From NCBI GenBank assembly GCA_020633415.1, contig JACKDQ010000005.1, forward strand, positions 186,001 to 250,000: a stretch of 64,000 nt of DNA, read 5' to 3'. This stretch comes from Deltaproteobacteria bacterium (lineage in GTDB: Bacteria; Myxococcota_A; Polyangia; GCA-2747355). Shown piece after piece: positions 25,871 through 34,829 of this stretch; position 1 is the stretch's first letter; every line of letters begins with the position of its first letter. The notes beneath the pieces are model-generated. The model had not been told where the DNA came from, ran no database searches, and saw only the letters and a list, made by a program, of their open reading frames with translations. The position numbers and the translations under genes were made by a program.

Positions 25871-27451
25871 GTGTATTACGTCATCTTGGTATGTGTATCG
25901 GTCGGGCTAGGCGGCCACGAATTGCACGAAGATCAACCGACAGAACCGGGATTCGAGCCAAGCTCGAGCGCGCCTGTAGCCGAGCGCGCCCGATTGGTCG
26001 TGATGAGCGGCGATCTGGAAGGTCGCAGTTTCAGTGTCGGCGATGAACTCCTGATCGGCCGCGACCGCAACGCGGTCATTCGCTTGCCCATTCCGCAGGT
26101 TTCTCGACGACACGCGCGCGTGGTTCGCACCATCGCCGGAGAATGGGTCGTTGAGGATCTCGGCAGCCGTAATGGCACGACTGTCAACGGCAAGCGGATC
26201 AAGCGCCAACAGCTCAAGTTTGGCGACCGAATTCAAGTCGGCGGTGCGGTGGTGTTGGGTTTTTCCGCGCACGACGAACTCGAAGAGCAGGTTCTGCGCC
26301 AACAGCGCATGGAGGCGATCGGTCGATTGGCCGAGGGCGTCTCTCATGACTTCAAGAACCTGCTCGCGGTGATGCTGGTCAACCTGCAATACCTTCAAGA
26401 GAGCGCAGACCAGCGCGTCCTCACCCGTGAAGAGATCGTCGAGTGCGTCTCGGAGATGCGGCGGGCGGTCGAGCAGGCGGTCTCCTTGACCGACCAGATG
26501 CTTAACCTCTCAGCGACCGATCATGGCGAGCGTCAGTCGCTGAACATCTCGGCGCTGATCAAACAAGTGATGCGGATGTGTCGCCGCACCTTCCCGAAGA
26601 ACATCCAAATCTTTGAACAGATCGAGCCCTCCTTGAACGTGATCGGCAATTCGCATCACTTGCAGCAGGTGATGATGAACTTGTGCATTCGTGCACGCGA
26701 TCAAATGCCCGAGGGCGGCCAGCTCAAAGTCGACGCGGGTGTTGGCAGCGGCCCGATGCTTGAAGGGTTGCCGCCCCCTGAGGAGGGATCGGGTTGGCTT
26801 GTGATTCGTGTGCGCGACACCGGGCCGCAGATGGATGAGGAAGCCCGCCGGCGGGTCTTTGAACCGCTCAAACTGAGTGAACAACGGGACGTGCCCCATC
26901 GTTCGTATTCCGGTTTGGCGTTGAGCGTGGTCTACAGCGTCGTCCGCAATCACGGTGGATCGATCAGGGTGCCGCAACGCACCGAAGACGGCACAAACGA
27001 GTTTCAGATCTTTTTGCCGCTGCCGCGTGACGCGAGGGCGGCGCGCCGCCGTACCCAAAACGAGTTGAATCGCGTAACAGGGCAGCATGTCGTGGCCAAT
27101 CCGGTGCTGTTGCTCGGCGTGCGCGAGGGACAAGAGCCGCTGGCCCAGGCGTTTGCGCAACTCGGCTGCTCACCGCGCTACGCCGGTGCGACCGATGCCC
27201 TCGATGTCATTCAGCGCGACGCAGCCGACCTCGTCGTCGTCTTTATTGACCTGCCAGCGCTGACCAACGGCAAGGAACTTTGTCGGGCGATCTGCTCGCG
27301 ATTCCCGGAGTTGCCTGTGATCGTTGGTTGCCAAGATGGTCAGAGCGCCGAAGTGCTGACCTTGCTCGCCGAGGGTGTCGCGGGATATTTGCCGCGCCCC
27401 TACGATCATGCGCGGCTCAAGCGGTTGCTGGAGAGTGTTTTTCGTCCCTAG
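25871..27451 (+). CDS. FHA domain and histidine-kinase-like protein with degenerate ATP site
   Basis: 526 aa. FHA domain about 41-130 (IGRDRN, SRRHARV, GSRNGTTVNG), which binds phosphothreonine. A kinase core follows: H-box VSHDFKNLL with His159, then an ATP-binding domain about 240-385. Its key motifs deviate: N-box NLCIRARD has Arg274 where the metal-binding Asn is usual, the G1 box is DTGPQ (316-320) instead of DxGxG, and the G2 region is YSGLALS, not GTGLGLS. The last ~110 residues form a receiver-like domain with Asp460 in VVFIDLPAL. No membrane helix apart from a short hydrophobic stretch at the extreme N-terminus. GTG start. Convergent with the HDOD gene. Confidence 0.78.
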   Translation: MYYVILVCVSVGLGGHELHEDQPTEPGFEPSSSAPVAERARLVVMSGDLEGRSFSVGDELLIGRDRNAVIRLPIPQVSRRHARVVRTIAGEWVVEDLGSRNGTTVNGKRIKRQQLKFGDRIQVGGAVVLGFSAHDELEEQVLRQQRMEAIGRLAEGVSHDFKNLLAVMLVNLQYLQESADQRVLTREEIVECVSEMRRAVEQAVSLTDQMLNLSATDHGERQSLNISALIKQVMRMCRRTFPKNIQIFEQIEPSLNVIGNSHHLQQVMMNLCIRARDQMPEGGQLKVDAGVGSGPMLEGLPPPEEGSGWLVIRVRDTGPQMDEEARRRVFEPLKLSEQRDVPHRSYSGLALSVVYSVVRNHGGSIRVPQRTEDGTNEFQIFLPLPRDARAARRRTQNELNRVTGQHVVANPVLLLGVREGQEPLAQAFAQLGCSPRYAGATDALDVIQRDAADLVVVFIDLPALTNGKELCRAICSRFPELPVIVGCQDGQSAEVLTLLAEGVAGYLPRPYDHARLKRLLESVFRP

Positions 27452-27454
27452 CAG

Positions 27455-28312
27455 CTAGCGCAGCGCCTCGAGGAAGCTTTGCAGCTGGGTTTGGCACTCG
27501 TCAGCGTGGGCTTGCACGTCTTCTTCCTCGGCAACGCCGAAACCCGCCCGTAGTTCGGTGCGATCGGGGCGGTTCGCCCCCGGGGCGACGTTGGAGCCGC
27601 TGACCGTGGCGAGCGAGTCGGCGAGCATCACCGCGGCGAGCAAAGGTTCGCTGTCGCGATCGATCTCGGCGTCGTGGTGCCGCGCGGCGACCGCCGAAAG
27701 AAACTGCGGCAGGTGCCATTGAGACATCAGCTCGGCGCCGAGCTCAGTGTGCGAAAAACCGAGCACGGAAAGCTCCAGTTCCGTCAGTGATTGGTTTCCG
27801 TGTTCGGCCGGTAGCAGGACGCGGTCTTCGTAGTCTTTGCCGAGCTGACAGACCAGCGCGGTGCGACCGATGTCGTGCAGCAAGCCGGCCATGAAGGCAT
27901 CGTCGGGAATGACGCTTTCGCGGCTACGAACGAGCAACGAGGCGCTGATCGCCGATGTCAGCCCGTGGGCAAACATCGAACTCAACAGACGAAATTCATC
28001 GGCATCGCGCGAACGAGCGGCGAGAGTGTGCGTCCAGATCGTCACGACAAGGCTGTAGACGGTCTTGAAGCCCAGTACCACCACCGCGCGCTGCACGGTA
28101 CTGATCTTGCCCATCATGCCGTAGAACGCCGAGTTGGCCAGCTTAAGCAGACGCACGGAACTCGTCGGATCCGAACCGAGGATCTTGGCGACCTCATCGA
28201 CCGAGCTGTCCGGGTCGTTGATCTTTGCCATCAGCCGGCCGATCAATCCCGGGGGCGCGGGCATCCGCGAGGCCTCCTTTACGAATCTAGTTAGCTGGGC
28301 GTTATCCGACAC
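27455..28312 (-). CDS. HDOD domain protein
   Basis: 285 aa. One HDOD domain covers residues ~15-210: LPSSVRLLKLANSAFYG-like PTSSVRLLKLANSAFYGMMG, IGRAV-like VQRAVVVLGFKTVYSLVV, and MAGLLHDIGRTAL carrying the residual HD pair. The C-terminal ~60 residues are acidic and not recognised. HDOD proteins are non-enzymatic or weakly enzymatic regulators that appear with signalling and motility systems. It is convergent with the FHA/kinase-like gene (3-base gap), so it may share its signalling context. GTG start at 28312. Confidence 0.85.
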   Translation of the reverse strand: MSDNAQLTRFVKEASRMPAPPGLIGRLMAKINDPDSSVDEVAKILGSDPTSSVRLLKLANSAFYGMMGKISTVQRAVVVLGFKTVYSLVVTIWTHTLAARSRDADEFRLLSSMFAHGLTSAISASLLVRSRESVIPDDAFMAGLLHDIGRTALVCQLGKDYEDRVLLPAEHGNQSLTELELSVLGFSHTELGAELMSQWHLPQFLSAVAARHHDAEIDRDSEPLLAAVMLADSLATVSGSNVAPGANRPDRTELRAGFGVAEEEDVQAHADECQTQLQSFLEALR

Positions 28313-28399
28313 AGTCGCTGCTTTCGCTTTTCTCGAGGTCTTGGGTTATCTCTAGCTCGCGACGCGTTGCGATCGCCGCGACCCTCCGCATTGGGGCGA

Positions 28400-29146
28400 T
28401 CAATGTCCCCGGTATAGGCGCCGCGCCAACCGAGCATCGAGACCCGCGCCGGTGATCTTCTCTGCTGTAATGTGAATCGGGTACTCGACGCGGTGAAACT
28501 CGACAAACTCTCCGTCGAAAGTTGCGAAACAGGCGCGCGGGTCGCCATCGCGTGGCTGGCCGACGGATCCGACGCTGATGTAGAGTTTGTTGTCTGCGAC
28601 GCAGAAGCGATTGAGCGACGCATGGGGGTGAATGAAGCCCTCTTCGGTCGCCAAGAACGGCTTGTGATTGTGCCCGACGAAGCAGACCCTGAAGTTTTGA
28701 AAGTCTCGCTCGAGGGAGCTGACCACTTCATCGAACTGTGAGTGGCCGCGATGATCCGATTCACGCAAATAGGCGAATGGCTCACGCACATGACCATGAA
28801 CGAACAGTGTGTCACCGAGTTGATGGGAAACGGGCAGCTGCTTGAGCTCGTCGATCAGCCCGGCAGCTTGTAGTTGCGCGCGGGTGTATTCGAGTGCGCT
28901 TTGCGCCACCGGGTTGGCGCCGAACACCGCATCGGTGCGCATTGCGGCGAACTCGTGGTTACCCAGCATATGGTGTGCGGCAACCTCTTTGACGCGAAGC
29001 CAGCACTCTACCGGCTCTGGACCGTAGCCAACCGTATCTCCCAGTGAGATCACCGTCTCTACGCCGAGGTTGTCGATGTGCCGCAACACCGCTTCGAGTG
29101 CCGCAACATTGCTGTGCACATCCGAGATAAGCGCAATGGTTGACAT
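28400..29146 (-). CDS. Metallophosphoesterase, YfcE/ApaH-like
   Basis: 248 aa from ATG 29146. Calcineurin-like motifs are complete: ALISDVHSN (D-x-H), SLGDTVGYGPEP (GDxxxxG), MLGNHEFA (GNHE), FVHGHVRE, and VGHNHKPF (GHxH). This class hydrolyses phosphodiesters or phosphoproteins with two metal ions. An upstream start at 29179 is possible but would add a stretch without similarity, so the methionine before STIALISD is used. No obvious ribosome site. Substrate not determined. Confidence 0.88.
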   Translation of the reverse strand: MSTIALISDVHSNVAALEAVLRHIDNLGVETVISLGDTVGYGPEPVECWLRVKEVAAHHMLGNHEFAAMRTDAVFGANPVAQSALEYTRAQLQAAGLIDELKQLPVSHQLGDTLFVHGHVREPFAYLRESDHRGHSQFDEVVSSLERDFQNFRVCFVGHNHKPFLATEEGFIHPHASLNRFCVADNKLYISVGSVGQPRDGDPRACFATFDGEFVEFHRVEYPIHITAEKITGAGLDARLARRLYRGH

Positions 29147-29278
29147 AGGTAATCTATTTGAGCACTCGCCGAGGGACAATGCAAGCAGCCTGCAGGCAGC
29201 GGATCAGTGCGCACACTTCCCCACCTCAGGCAACTTTTGGCGCAATCTTGTCGAAAAGCGCGGCCAAAGGAGGTTGTG

Positions 29279-29647
29279 ATGCCTGTGTCCCCTCAGACCC
29301 CTCTTCGTGCCGCCGGACACACTCAGCGAGGCGCCGAGCGCGCTACCCAGTCGTCCAACGTTCGCGGATCCCCAAAGACCAAACGGAGATTCGAATTGCA
29401 GCGCGGCGCCGAGGATACGCAGGCGCTTTCCCGGCAGATCACGCAGAAGATCACTCAACTCGACAACCAAGGGGCGAAGATCGATCAGCTGATCCGCAGA
29501 GCCGAAGGGAGCCGTCAGCTCGCGGGACGAGAGCTGCTGGCCTTGCAGGCGCGCGTCTACCTTTACAGCCAAAAGCTCGAGTTTATCAGCCGCGTGGTTG
29601 ACCGGACGGTTTCCGCAGCAAAGACGGCGCTCTCGATGCAGATTTGA
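29279..29647 (+). CDS. Probable type III secretion inner-rod protein (SctI-like)
   Basis: 122 aa. The N-terminal ~45 residues are polar and Ser/Arg-rich; the rest is helical. Its C-terminal segment, ELLALQARVYLYSQKLEFIS and RVVDRTVSAAKTALSMQI, resembles the conserved end of SctI/YscI inner-rod proteins, which bundle helically in the secretion channel. The following gene is SctJ, its usual neighbour. AAAGGAGGT (29266-29274) places the ATG firmly. Alternative: another small helical secretion component. Recognised by size, position and pattern only. Confidence 0.55.
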   Translation: MPVSPQTPLRAAGHTQRGAERATQSSNVRGSPKTKRRFELQRGAEDTQALSRQITQKITQLDNQGAKIDQLIRRAEGSRQLAGRELLALQARVYLYSQKLEFISRVVDRTVSAAKTALSMQI

Positions 29648-29706
29648 CCGCTCTGAACTTCTCGGTTATCCATGCCCTCCGTAGGCCTTACAGAAGGGGC
29701 GCCTTG

Positions 29707-30555
29707 ATGAATGGGTTGCGCGTGCTATCTGCGTTTGTGGCGGTCGGGCTGCTCGTTGGCTGCGAAGTTGAGATCCTCAACGACCTCGATCAACAGCAGG
29801 CCAACGAGATTCTCGACGTCCTCGGCAGGTCTGGCATCGCTGCTGAGCGCAAGCGCGTGGAAAGTGGCTCGCGTGCGGCCTACACCGTGAGCGTTTCACG
29901 CGGCGATGCGTCGCAGGCCTGGGCGCTGCTCAGACAACAGGGTTTGCCGCGCCGGCGCCATGCCGGGTTAGCCGAGGTTTTTGGCAAGCCGGGGCTGGTG
30001 CCGACGCCGACCCATGAGCAAGCGATGCTGCGTCGCGCGATCGCCGGCGAGTTGTCGCAGACCCTGCAGTCGATCGAAGGCGTGCACTCGGCGCGTGTTC
30101 ACGTGGTGATGCCCAAGAAAGATCGCTTCCAAGTCGACGAGAAACCGCGCGCGCCGCGCGCAGCGGTGCTGATCAGTGCGCAGCGAAATGCCGCCGTTGA
30201 TGAAGCGCAGGTCAAGCGTCTGGTCTCGGGGGCGGTCGATGGCCTGACAGCGGATGCGGTCAACGTGGTTATCCTGCGCGGCCAGAGTGCGGCGCCGACG
30301 CCGGCCGCCGAGGGCCAGGGCGCTCAGCTCGCTTCGGTTGGGCCATTTCGCGTGGCTGTTGGTTCACGTGCGCCGTTGGCGGCGACGTTGCTCTTCGCGG
30401 TGTTGGTGATCGCTGCGTTGGTGTTTCTGAGCTATTTGCTGGTCCGTCGGACGCGACAGCTCGAGGCGTCGCTGGCACAGACCCGCCGAGCAAACGAAGC
30501 GGCCCTCGACGGCAGTTTGAGTTTGATCGCTGGTTCGATCGGCTCCCGCCGCTAG
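29707..30555 (+). CDS. sctJ: Type III secretion inner-membrane ring lipoprotein SctJ (YscJ/FliF family)
   Basis: 282 aa. Lipobox LLVGC with Cys19 after a short signal, then the two ring-building modules of the YscJ/FliF family: LDQQQANEILDVLGRSGIAA, LLRQQGLPRRRHAGL, PTPTHEQAMLRRAIAGELSQ, SIEGVHSARVHVVMP. A C-terminal membrane helix (about 225-247, LAATLLFAVLVIAALVFLS) matches SctJ. The protein forms the 24-subunit inner ring of the injectisome. Only SctI-like precedes it; the rest of a type III machine is not in the window. AGAAGGGG precedes ATG 29707; an upstream TTG frame start at 29644 was rejected. Confidence 0.88.
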   Translation: MNGLRVLSAFVAVGLLVGCEVEILNDLDQQQANEILDVLGRSGIAAERKRVESGSRAAYTVSVSRGDASQAWALLRQQGLPRRRHAGLAEVFGKPGLVPTPTHEQAMLRRAIAGELSQTLQSIEGVHSARVHVVMPKKDRFQVDEKPRAPRAAVLISAQRNAAVDEAQVKRLVSGAVDGLTADAVNVVILRGQSAAPTPAAEGQGAQLASVGPFRVAVGSRAPLAATLLFAVLVIAALVFLSYLLVRRTRQLEASLAQTRRANEAALDGSLSLIAGSIGSRR

Positions 30556-30590
30556 CAAAAGACCAACGCCGCATGACCGAGCGGAGCTGC

Positions 30591-31292
30591 TTAGGTCGGT
30601 TCGCCCAACAGCACCGAGAGCTGCTTGATCGCTCGCGCGTGCAGACGCGAACTCCAGGACTTGCTGAGCCCCAAACCGGCGCCCGCTTCCTCTAGCGTTT
30701 GATCCTGAAAATAGTAGGCCTCGATCAGCGTGCGCTCTTTTTCAGGGAGCGCGGCGAGTGCTTGGCGTACGGCGCGATGCTTTTGGCGCGCGTCAGCAAG
30801 ATCGTCTGGCGCAGGTGCGTCGGCATCCGCGACTTCGCGATGTTCCTGCTCTGCTTCCAGCGAAACAACAAAGATCGTCGCCAACTGCTCCAATGCATCG
30901 TTGACCCCGGCGACGGCTTGCTCGGTGGTTTCGCTGTGTCGACTGTCGTCGCGCTCCTGCCGATTTTCCAGCAGGGCATTTGCCCGCTGCTGATAGCGAC
31001 CGTATTCGGCGCGCGATAGCCAGCCGCTCTTGCGCAGTCCGTCGAAGATCGCGCCGCGAATGCGGTAATAGGCGAAGGTGGTAAACGCTGCACCGCGGCT
31101 CGGATCGTAGCGCGAGGCTGCCTCCACCAGACCCTGGGTGCCATGGCTGACGAGCTCAGCGAGCTCGAGATCGGCGCCGATCTCGCGCTTGAGTTTGATT
31201 GCCAGGCTGCGCGCGTAGTCGGTGTGGTCCGCGATCAGTGCGTCGCGCTCTGCCTTGCTTAGTGGACTTTGGGCACCCTGTTGCCCCGTCAT
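30591..31292 (-). CDS. Sigma-70 family RNA polymerase factor, FliA/WhiG-like
   Basis: 233 aa. Region 2 is present (LVEAASRYDPSRGAAFTTFA, YYRIRGAIFDGLRK) and region 4 near the C-terminus (LPEKERTLIEAYYF, LGLSKSWSSRLHARAIKQL). Region 3 is partly represented. Factors of this type control flagellar, secretion or developmental genes. The gene lies just downstream of sctI-sctJ in the opposite direction and converges with them, which suggests it could direct that locus, but its targets are unknown. A longer start at 31322 is possible; GAGGAT before the ATG at 31292 decides the choice. Confidence 0.87.
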   Translation of the reverse strand: MTGQQGAQSPLSKAERDALIADHTDYARSLAIKLKREIGADLELAELVSHGTQGLVEAASRYDPSRGAAFTTFAYYRIRGAIFDGLRKSGWLSRAEYGRYQQRANALLENRQERDDSRHSETTEQAVAGVNDALEQLATIFVVSLEAEQEHREVADADAPAPDDLADARQKHRAVRQALAALPEKERTLIEAYYFQDQTLEEAGAGLGLSKSWSSRLHARAIKQLSVLLGEPT

Positions 31293-31375
31293 GCCGATCC
31301 TCGACCCAGTCGCGTTTGCCAATGCGTCAGTGCTGTGCCCAGGCCCGTGCCATTTTGGCTCGGCGCCGCCTACGG

Positions 31376-31744
31376 CTAGCCGCGGCGCCGACGCAATGCG
31401 TCTAGGTACTGGCGCAAAACACTGCGCTGTTCATCATCCAGAGCGTTGAAGCGAATCCCGACATCCTGCGGCGGCTCGCGGTTTGCCCACACCACCTCGC
31501 CTTGGACGGAGATGACCGCGTCGAGGGTGGGAAAGTTGATCACCAGTTCGACCGTCGTGCCGATGTCTTCCAGGGCTGCGGTCTGAATACAGATTCCGCC
31601 CAAGCTGATGTTCTCGATGCGGTGGTAGAGCAGTACTTCCGATCCGGTATAATCGACGTACGCTGTGACCTCGTACCGCGGATGAGCTCGCGACTCATCG
31701 TTGGCATTTTCTGATCTCTCTTGGATGGATGCATCCTCCGACAT
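31376..31744 (-). CDS. PilZ domain protein
   Basis: 122 aa, mainly a PilZ domain: RAHPRYEVTAYVDY (the RxxxR-like c-di-GMP site is modified to AHPRYE), then IENISLGGICIQTA (DxSxxG-like motif as NISLGG) and GEVVWANREPPQDVGIRF. PilZ proteins bind c-di-GMP or act as partners in motility and secretion. It sits between the sigma factor and a divergent phosphoesterase. TATACT (31754-31759, minus strand) lies about 9 bases before the ATG at 31744, so a very short leader is likely. Confidence 0.85.
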   Translation of the reverse strand: MSEDASIQERSENANDESRAHPRYEVTAYVDYTGSEVLLYHRIENISLGGICIQTAALEDIGTTVELVINFPTLDAVISVQGEVVWANREPPQDVGIRFNALDDEQRSVLRQYLDALRRRRG

Positions 31745-31795
31745 GCGGCGCCCAGTATAGACGAAGTTTTGCTGACATGCTACGGACTTAGCGAT

Positions 31796-34234
31796 TTGAG
31801 TCAAGTCGGTTATCAGAGGGGTTTTGTCATCGCAATCGTCTCGCTCAGCCTCGCGCTGACGAGCGCGGTGTCAGCGCAGCGTGTGTTTGACCGGCGTTAT
31901 CCAAAGTGGCCAGCGCCTGGTCGTCAGGCGATCGCCAGCAACGTCGACCGTCTGCTCTCGCCAACCCTTGGATTTCCCGAACTCGTGCAAAGTGGGGCGG
32001 TCTTTGAGGCCCACGTTGAGCTGGCGCGGGCTCCCGACGGGCGGCCGATCGTGCCCGATGTTGGCGACTGGTTGGTCTACCTGGTTAGCGCCGAAGGGAC
32101 CGCCTATCGCTGCACGGTAGAGCAGGTGCGGGCCGAAGGTCGCTTCGCGGTGGCCAAGGTGCGGGTCGCGTTAGACTTGGCACGTGATGTGTATGACCTG
32201 CGCGTCGTGACGCGTGGCATCGACGAATATCAACCGCTTGCTGTGCGGGTCCTTGGCCGCCAACGCGGTCAGCGGTTTCGCCTGGCGGTGTTGTCCGACC
32301 ATCAGCTGTGGGATCCGAGCTATCGGCTGTCGGGGCGCGAGCTAAGCGCCAACCTCTACACGCACGAAGCGAAGACGACCGCTAACGAAGCGATCGCGCT
32401 GCAAGGTCTGCACGAGCTGCGCCTGCTCGATCCCGACATCGTGCTTCACAGCGGGGACCTGCTCTACGGCTTGAACTACCCGCAGGAATACGATGAGGTC
32501 TACCGACTACTTCGTCGAGCACGGTTGCCGATGCTCGCCGTGCCGGGCAACCACGATGCCTACGCGATCTACACCGTCAAGCTGCGCGGTTCGCGCACCG
32601 ATCTGTTAAAGGGCGCGGTGCTCTGCCGGCAGCATTTTTCGAAAGATGGTGTTTGGACCAAGGTCTGGGCGTTCATTCAGTGCGTCTATGGCGACGTGCG
32701 GAAGATGTTTTATGCCGACCTGCAAGATGATGGCCTAGCCTACTGGCATCGTTGGATCGGTCCCACCGACTATGCGCTGAGCTACCGCGGCTTCCGCGTG
32801 GTCGGGCTCAACAGTTACGGCGGCAGCCCGCGGCGGCGGCACGCGTTCTCTGTCTATGTCGACGCCTTCGATCTGCACCTGGGTGCGCCGGCCGTCGACA
32901 ACTATGGCGGTTATCTCAGCGCGAAACAGCTGGCCTTCGTGGCTGCTGAGGCGGAGCGCGCACGAAAGAACAAAGAGACCTTGCTGGTGCTCGCGCATCA
33001 CGATCCGCGCGGATGGAACGAGAGCGGAAAATATCGCTACCACCCCAACGAGTCGTTTCCTACCGATCCGTTTTCCGGCGGTGGATTTGAACAATGGAAT
33101 TACGACTCCAAGCAGTGGGATAGCGACCAGCAGGACAAACGCAGCGCCGAGACGCCCAGCGAAAACAGCGGCGTTGCGCTGCTGCGCATTCTGGCGCGCT
33201 ACGGCGGCTACTACCTGAGCGGTCATAAGCATAGCGATCAGCGCACGGTTTACCCGCCGGGCAGCAAGTTGGGTGCTGTGACCGTCTCTCGTCGTCTCGA
33301 GTTCATTCGCACGACGACGGCGGCAAGTTCGGTAGACGGAGCGGCTTACTGGGGCTACCGCGTGCTCGAGGCTGAAGACGGCAAGATCGTTGCAGCGGAC
33401 TACGCGCCTCAGCACGGCTTAGGCTCTGTTCCGACCGGCAATCTCTGGACGCGGTTCGTCGACAAGAAGCGCAGCACTCTCGAGCTTGGTTCCAGCCTGC
33501 CGCGAGAAACGACGGTGCGGGTGCGTTGGGTACGGGCAATGTCGGCCAAAGGTGATCGCTTCCATCTGGACGCGGCGTCGGCGGTCGGCGTGTCGCTGAA
33601 GATCGACGACGTCGTCGATCGCAAGGGTCAGCGTGTCTATTGGCTGGCGGCGACTTTGCCCGCCGCGGGCTATCCTCCCGCCCAGCGCTCGGCCCGACGG
33701 GCTCAGATCTTGGTCGCCGCGGCCGAGCAAAACCAGCCGCCACGGGTAGTGATCGAGGTTTCGCGTGCCGGCCGTCACCTGACGAGCCCCGCAGCGCCTG
33801 CCGCAGGCGCGATGGTTGCTGTCGACGCTGCCCCGATCGCTTCGACCGATGCGCGATTGGGTGAGCATCCGGTGTATCTCGTCACTACCGGCGAGCATTT
33901 TGTCGTTGATGCCAGCCGGAGCAGCGACGCGGATGGCGATGCGATCGTACGGCGTACCTGGACCGATGAGCGCGGCAGGCAGTGGTCAGGGTCGACGCTG
34001 CCGCGGCGGTACACCAGTCCGGGCAAGTATCTGTTGACGCACTCTGTGGTTGACGCTACAGGGCTTGTGGCCCACGGGGCAATCGTCGTCGATGTCCAGC
34101 CCCCATCGCTGCCAGCACGTCGGGGCTGCTGTAACGCGTCGGTGTCTGCGACGTCGCGCGTGGGTAGTGCGGGCATTGTTGTCTTGCTGTTATGGTGTGC
34201 GCTGCGTCGCCCAAGACGGAGGAAAAGATCGTGA
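31796..34234 (+). CDS. Secreted metallophosphoesterase with PKD-like domain and MYXO-CTERM-like tail
   Basis: 812 aa from TTG 31796. Signal peptide AIVSLSLALTSAVSA|Q. The middle carries a calcineurin-type phosphoesterase: VLSDHQLW, HSGDLLYG, VPGNHDAY, LAHHDPRG and SGHKHSDQ supply the metal ligands. Residues ~700-780 look like a PKD/Ig fold (VVDASRSSDADGDAIVRR). The C-terminus is a two-Cys segment (GCCNAS), a membrane helix and an Arg cluster (RRPRRRK), as in MYXO-CTERM sorting signals. Its stop overlaps the next start by 4 bases (GTGA). Start uncertain, since no strong ribosome site precedes TTG; an in-frame ATG at 31721 overlaps the PilZ gene. Confidence 0.8.
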   Translation: MSQVGYQRGFVIAIVSLSLALTSAVSAQRVFDRRYPKWPAPGRQAIASNVDRLLSPTLGFPELVQSGAVFEAHVELARAPDGRPIVPDVGDWLVYLVSAEGTAYRCTVEQVRAEGRFAVAKVRVALDLARDVYDLRVVTRGIDEYQPLAVRVLGRQRGQRFRLAVLSDHQLWDPSYRLSGRELSANLYTHEAKTTANEAIALQGLHELRLLDPDIVLHSGDLLYGLNYPQEYDEVYRLLRRARLPMLAVPGNHDAYAIYTVKLRGSRTDLLKGAVLCRQHFSKDGVWTKVWAFIQCVYGDVRKMFYADLQDDGLAYWHRWIGPTDYALSYRGFRVVGLNSYGGSPRRRHAFSVYVDAFDLHLGAPAVDNYGGYLSAKQLAFVAAEAERARKNKETLLVLAHHDPRGWNESGKYRYHPNESFPTDPFSGGGFEQWNYDSKQWDSDQQDKRSAETPSENSGVALLRILARYGGYYLSGHKHSDQRTVYPPGSKLGAVTVSRRLEFIRTTTAASSVDGAAYWGYRVLEAEDGKIVAADYAPQHGLGSVPTGNLWTRFVDKKRSTLELGSSLPRETTVRVRWVRAMSAKGDRFHLDAASAVGVSLKIDDVVDRKGQRVYWLAATLPAAGYPPAQRSARRAQILVAAAEQNQPPRVVIEVSRAGRHLTSPAAPAAGAMVAVDAAPIASTDARLGEHPVYLVTTGEHFVVDASRSSDADGDAIVRRTWTDERGRQWSGSTLPRRYTSPGKYLLTHSVVDATGLVAHGAIVVDVQPPSLPARRGCCNASVSATSRVGSAGIVVLLLWCALRRPRRRKRS

Positions 34235-34701
34235 GAGTGATCGGCTGTGTAGTTTTAATGACGGCGCTTTGCGGGTGCTCCAAGCCATCATTGATCCCTA
34301 ACACAAAGGTTGCGGACACCAAGACCAACCGGGAAATTCTCCAGGTGCTCGAGAGTTATCGTCGCGCGATGGAGAAGAAGGACGCCGCCAAGGTGCTGTC
34401 GCTGGTCCATCCGACATACCGCGACGAGCGCTCGGGTGCTCGCGAAGGTGGCGACTTGGATTACACCGGCGTGCGCCGCGTGTTGGCTAACCGTTTCAAG
34501 CTCGCCGACCGCGTTCGCTATCGGATCGAATATCAGCGTTTGAGGATGCGTGGGCGTGAGGCGCTCGTCGACGCTTGGGTTGACGCCACCTTCGTCTATC
34601 GACAGCCAGACGTCACGCCGCGCTGGGAACGCCTGGCCGACTACAACCGTTTCCATCTGCTGCATGTCGACGGACGATGGCAGATCATTAGCGGCCTGTA
34701 A
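34231..34701 (+). CDS. Small lipoprotein, NTF2/DUF4440-like
   Basis: 156 aa. Lipobox ALCGC follows a short signal (MRVIGCVVLM). The body contains an NTF2-like pattern: REILQVLESYRRAMEKKD, LSLVHPTYRDE, and a closing strand RFHLLHVDGRWQIISGL. GTG start with GGAGGA 8 bases upstream. It overlaps the phosphoesterase stop as GTGA, so translation is coupled. NTF2-like proteins bind small hydrophobic ligands or peptides; nothing further can be said. Confidence 0.72.
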   Translation: MRVIGCVVLMTALCGCSKPSLIPNTKVADTKTNREILQVLESYRRAMEKKDAAKVLSLVHPTYRDERSGAREGGDLDYTGVRRVLANRFKLADRVRYRIEYQRLRMRGREALVDAWVDATFVYRQPDVTPRWERLADYNRFHLLHVDGRWQIISGL

Positions 34702-34829
34702 CAGGCGAGCAGCAAACAGAAAAACAGCGCGTCGCTGCCGCATCTTGCTGTCAAGCTCAGCGAGCGCCAGCCCCGTCGTTGCCCAATTTGCACTTTCGCG
34801 TTAACACTCCCCGCCGAAACGAGGCGGGC

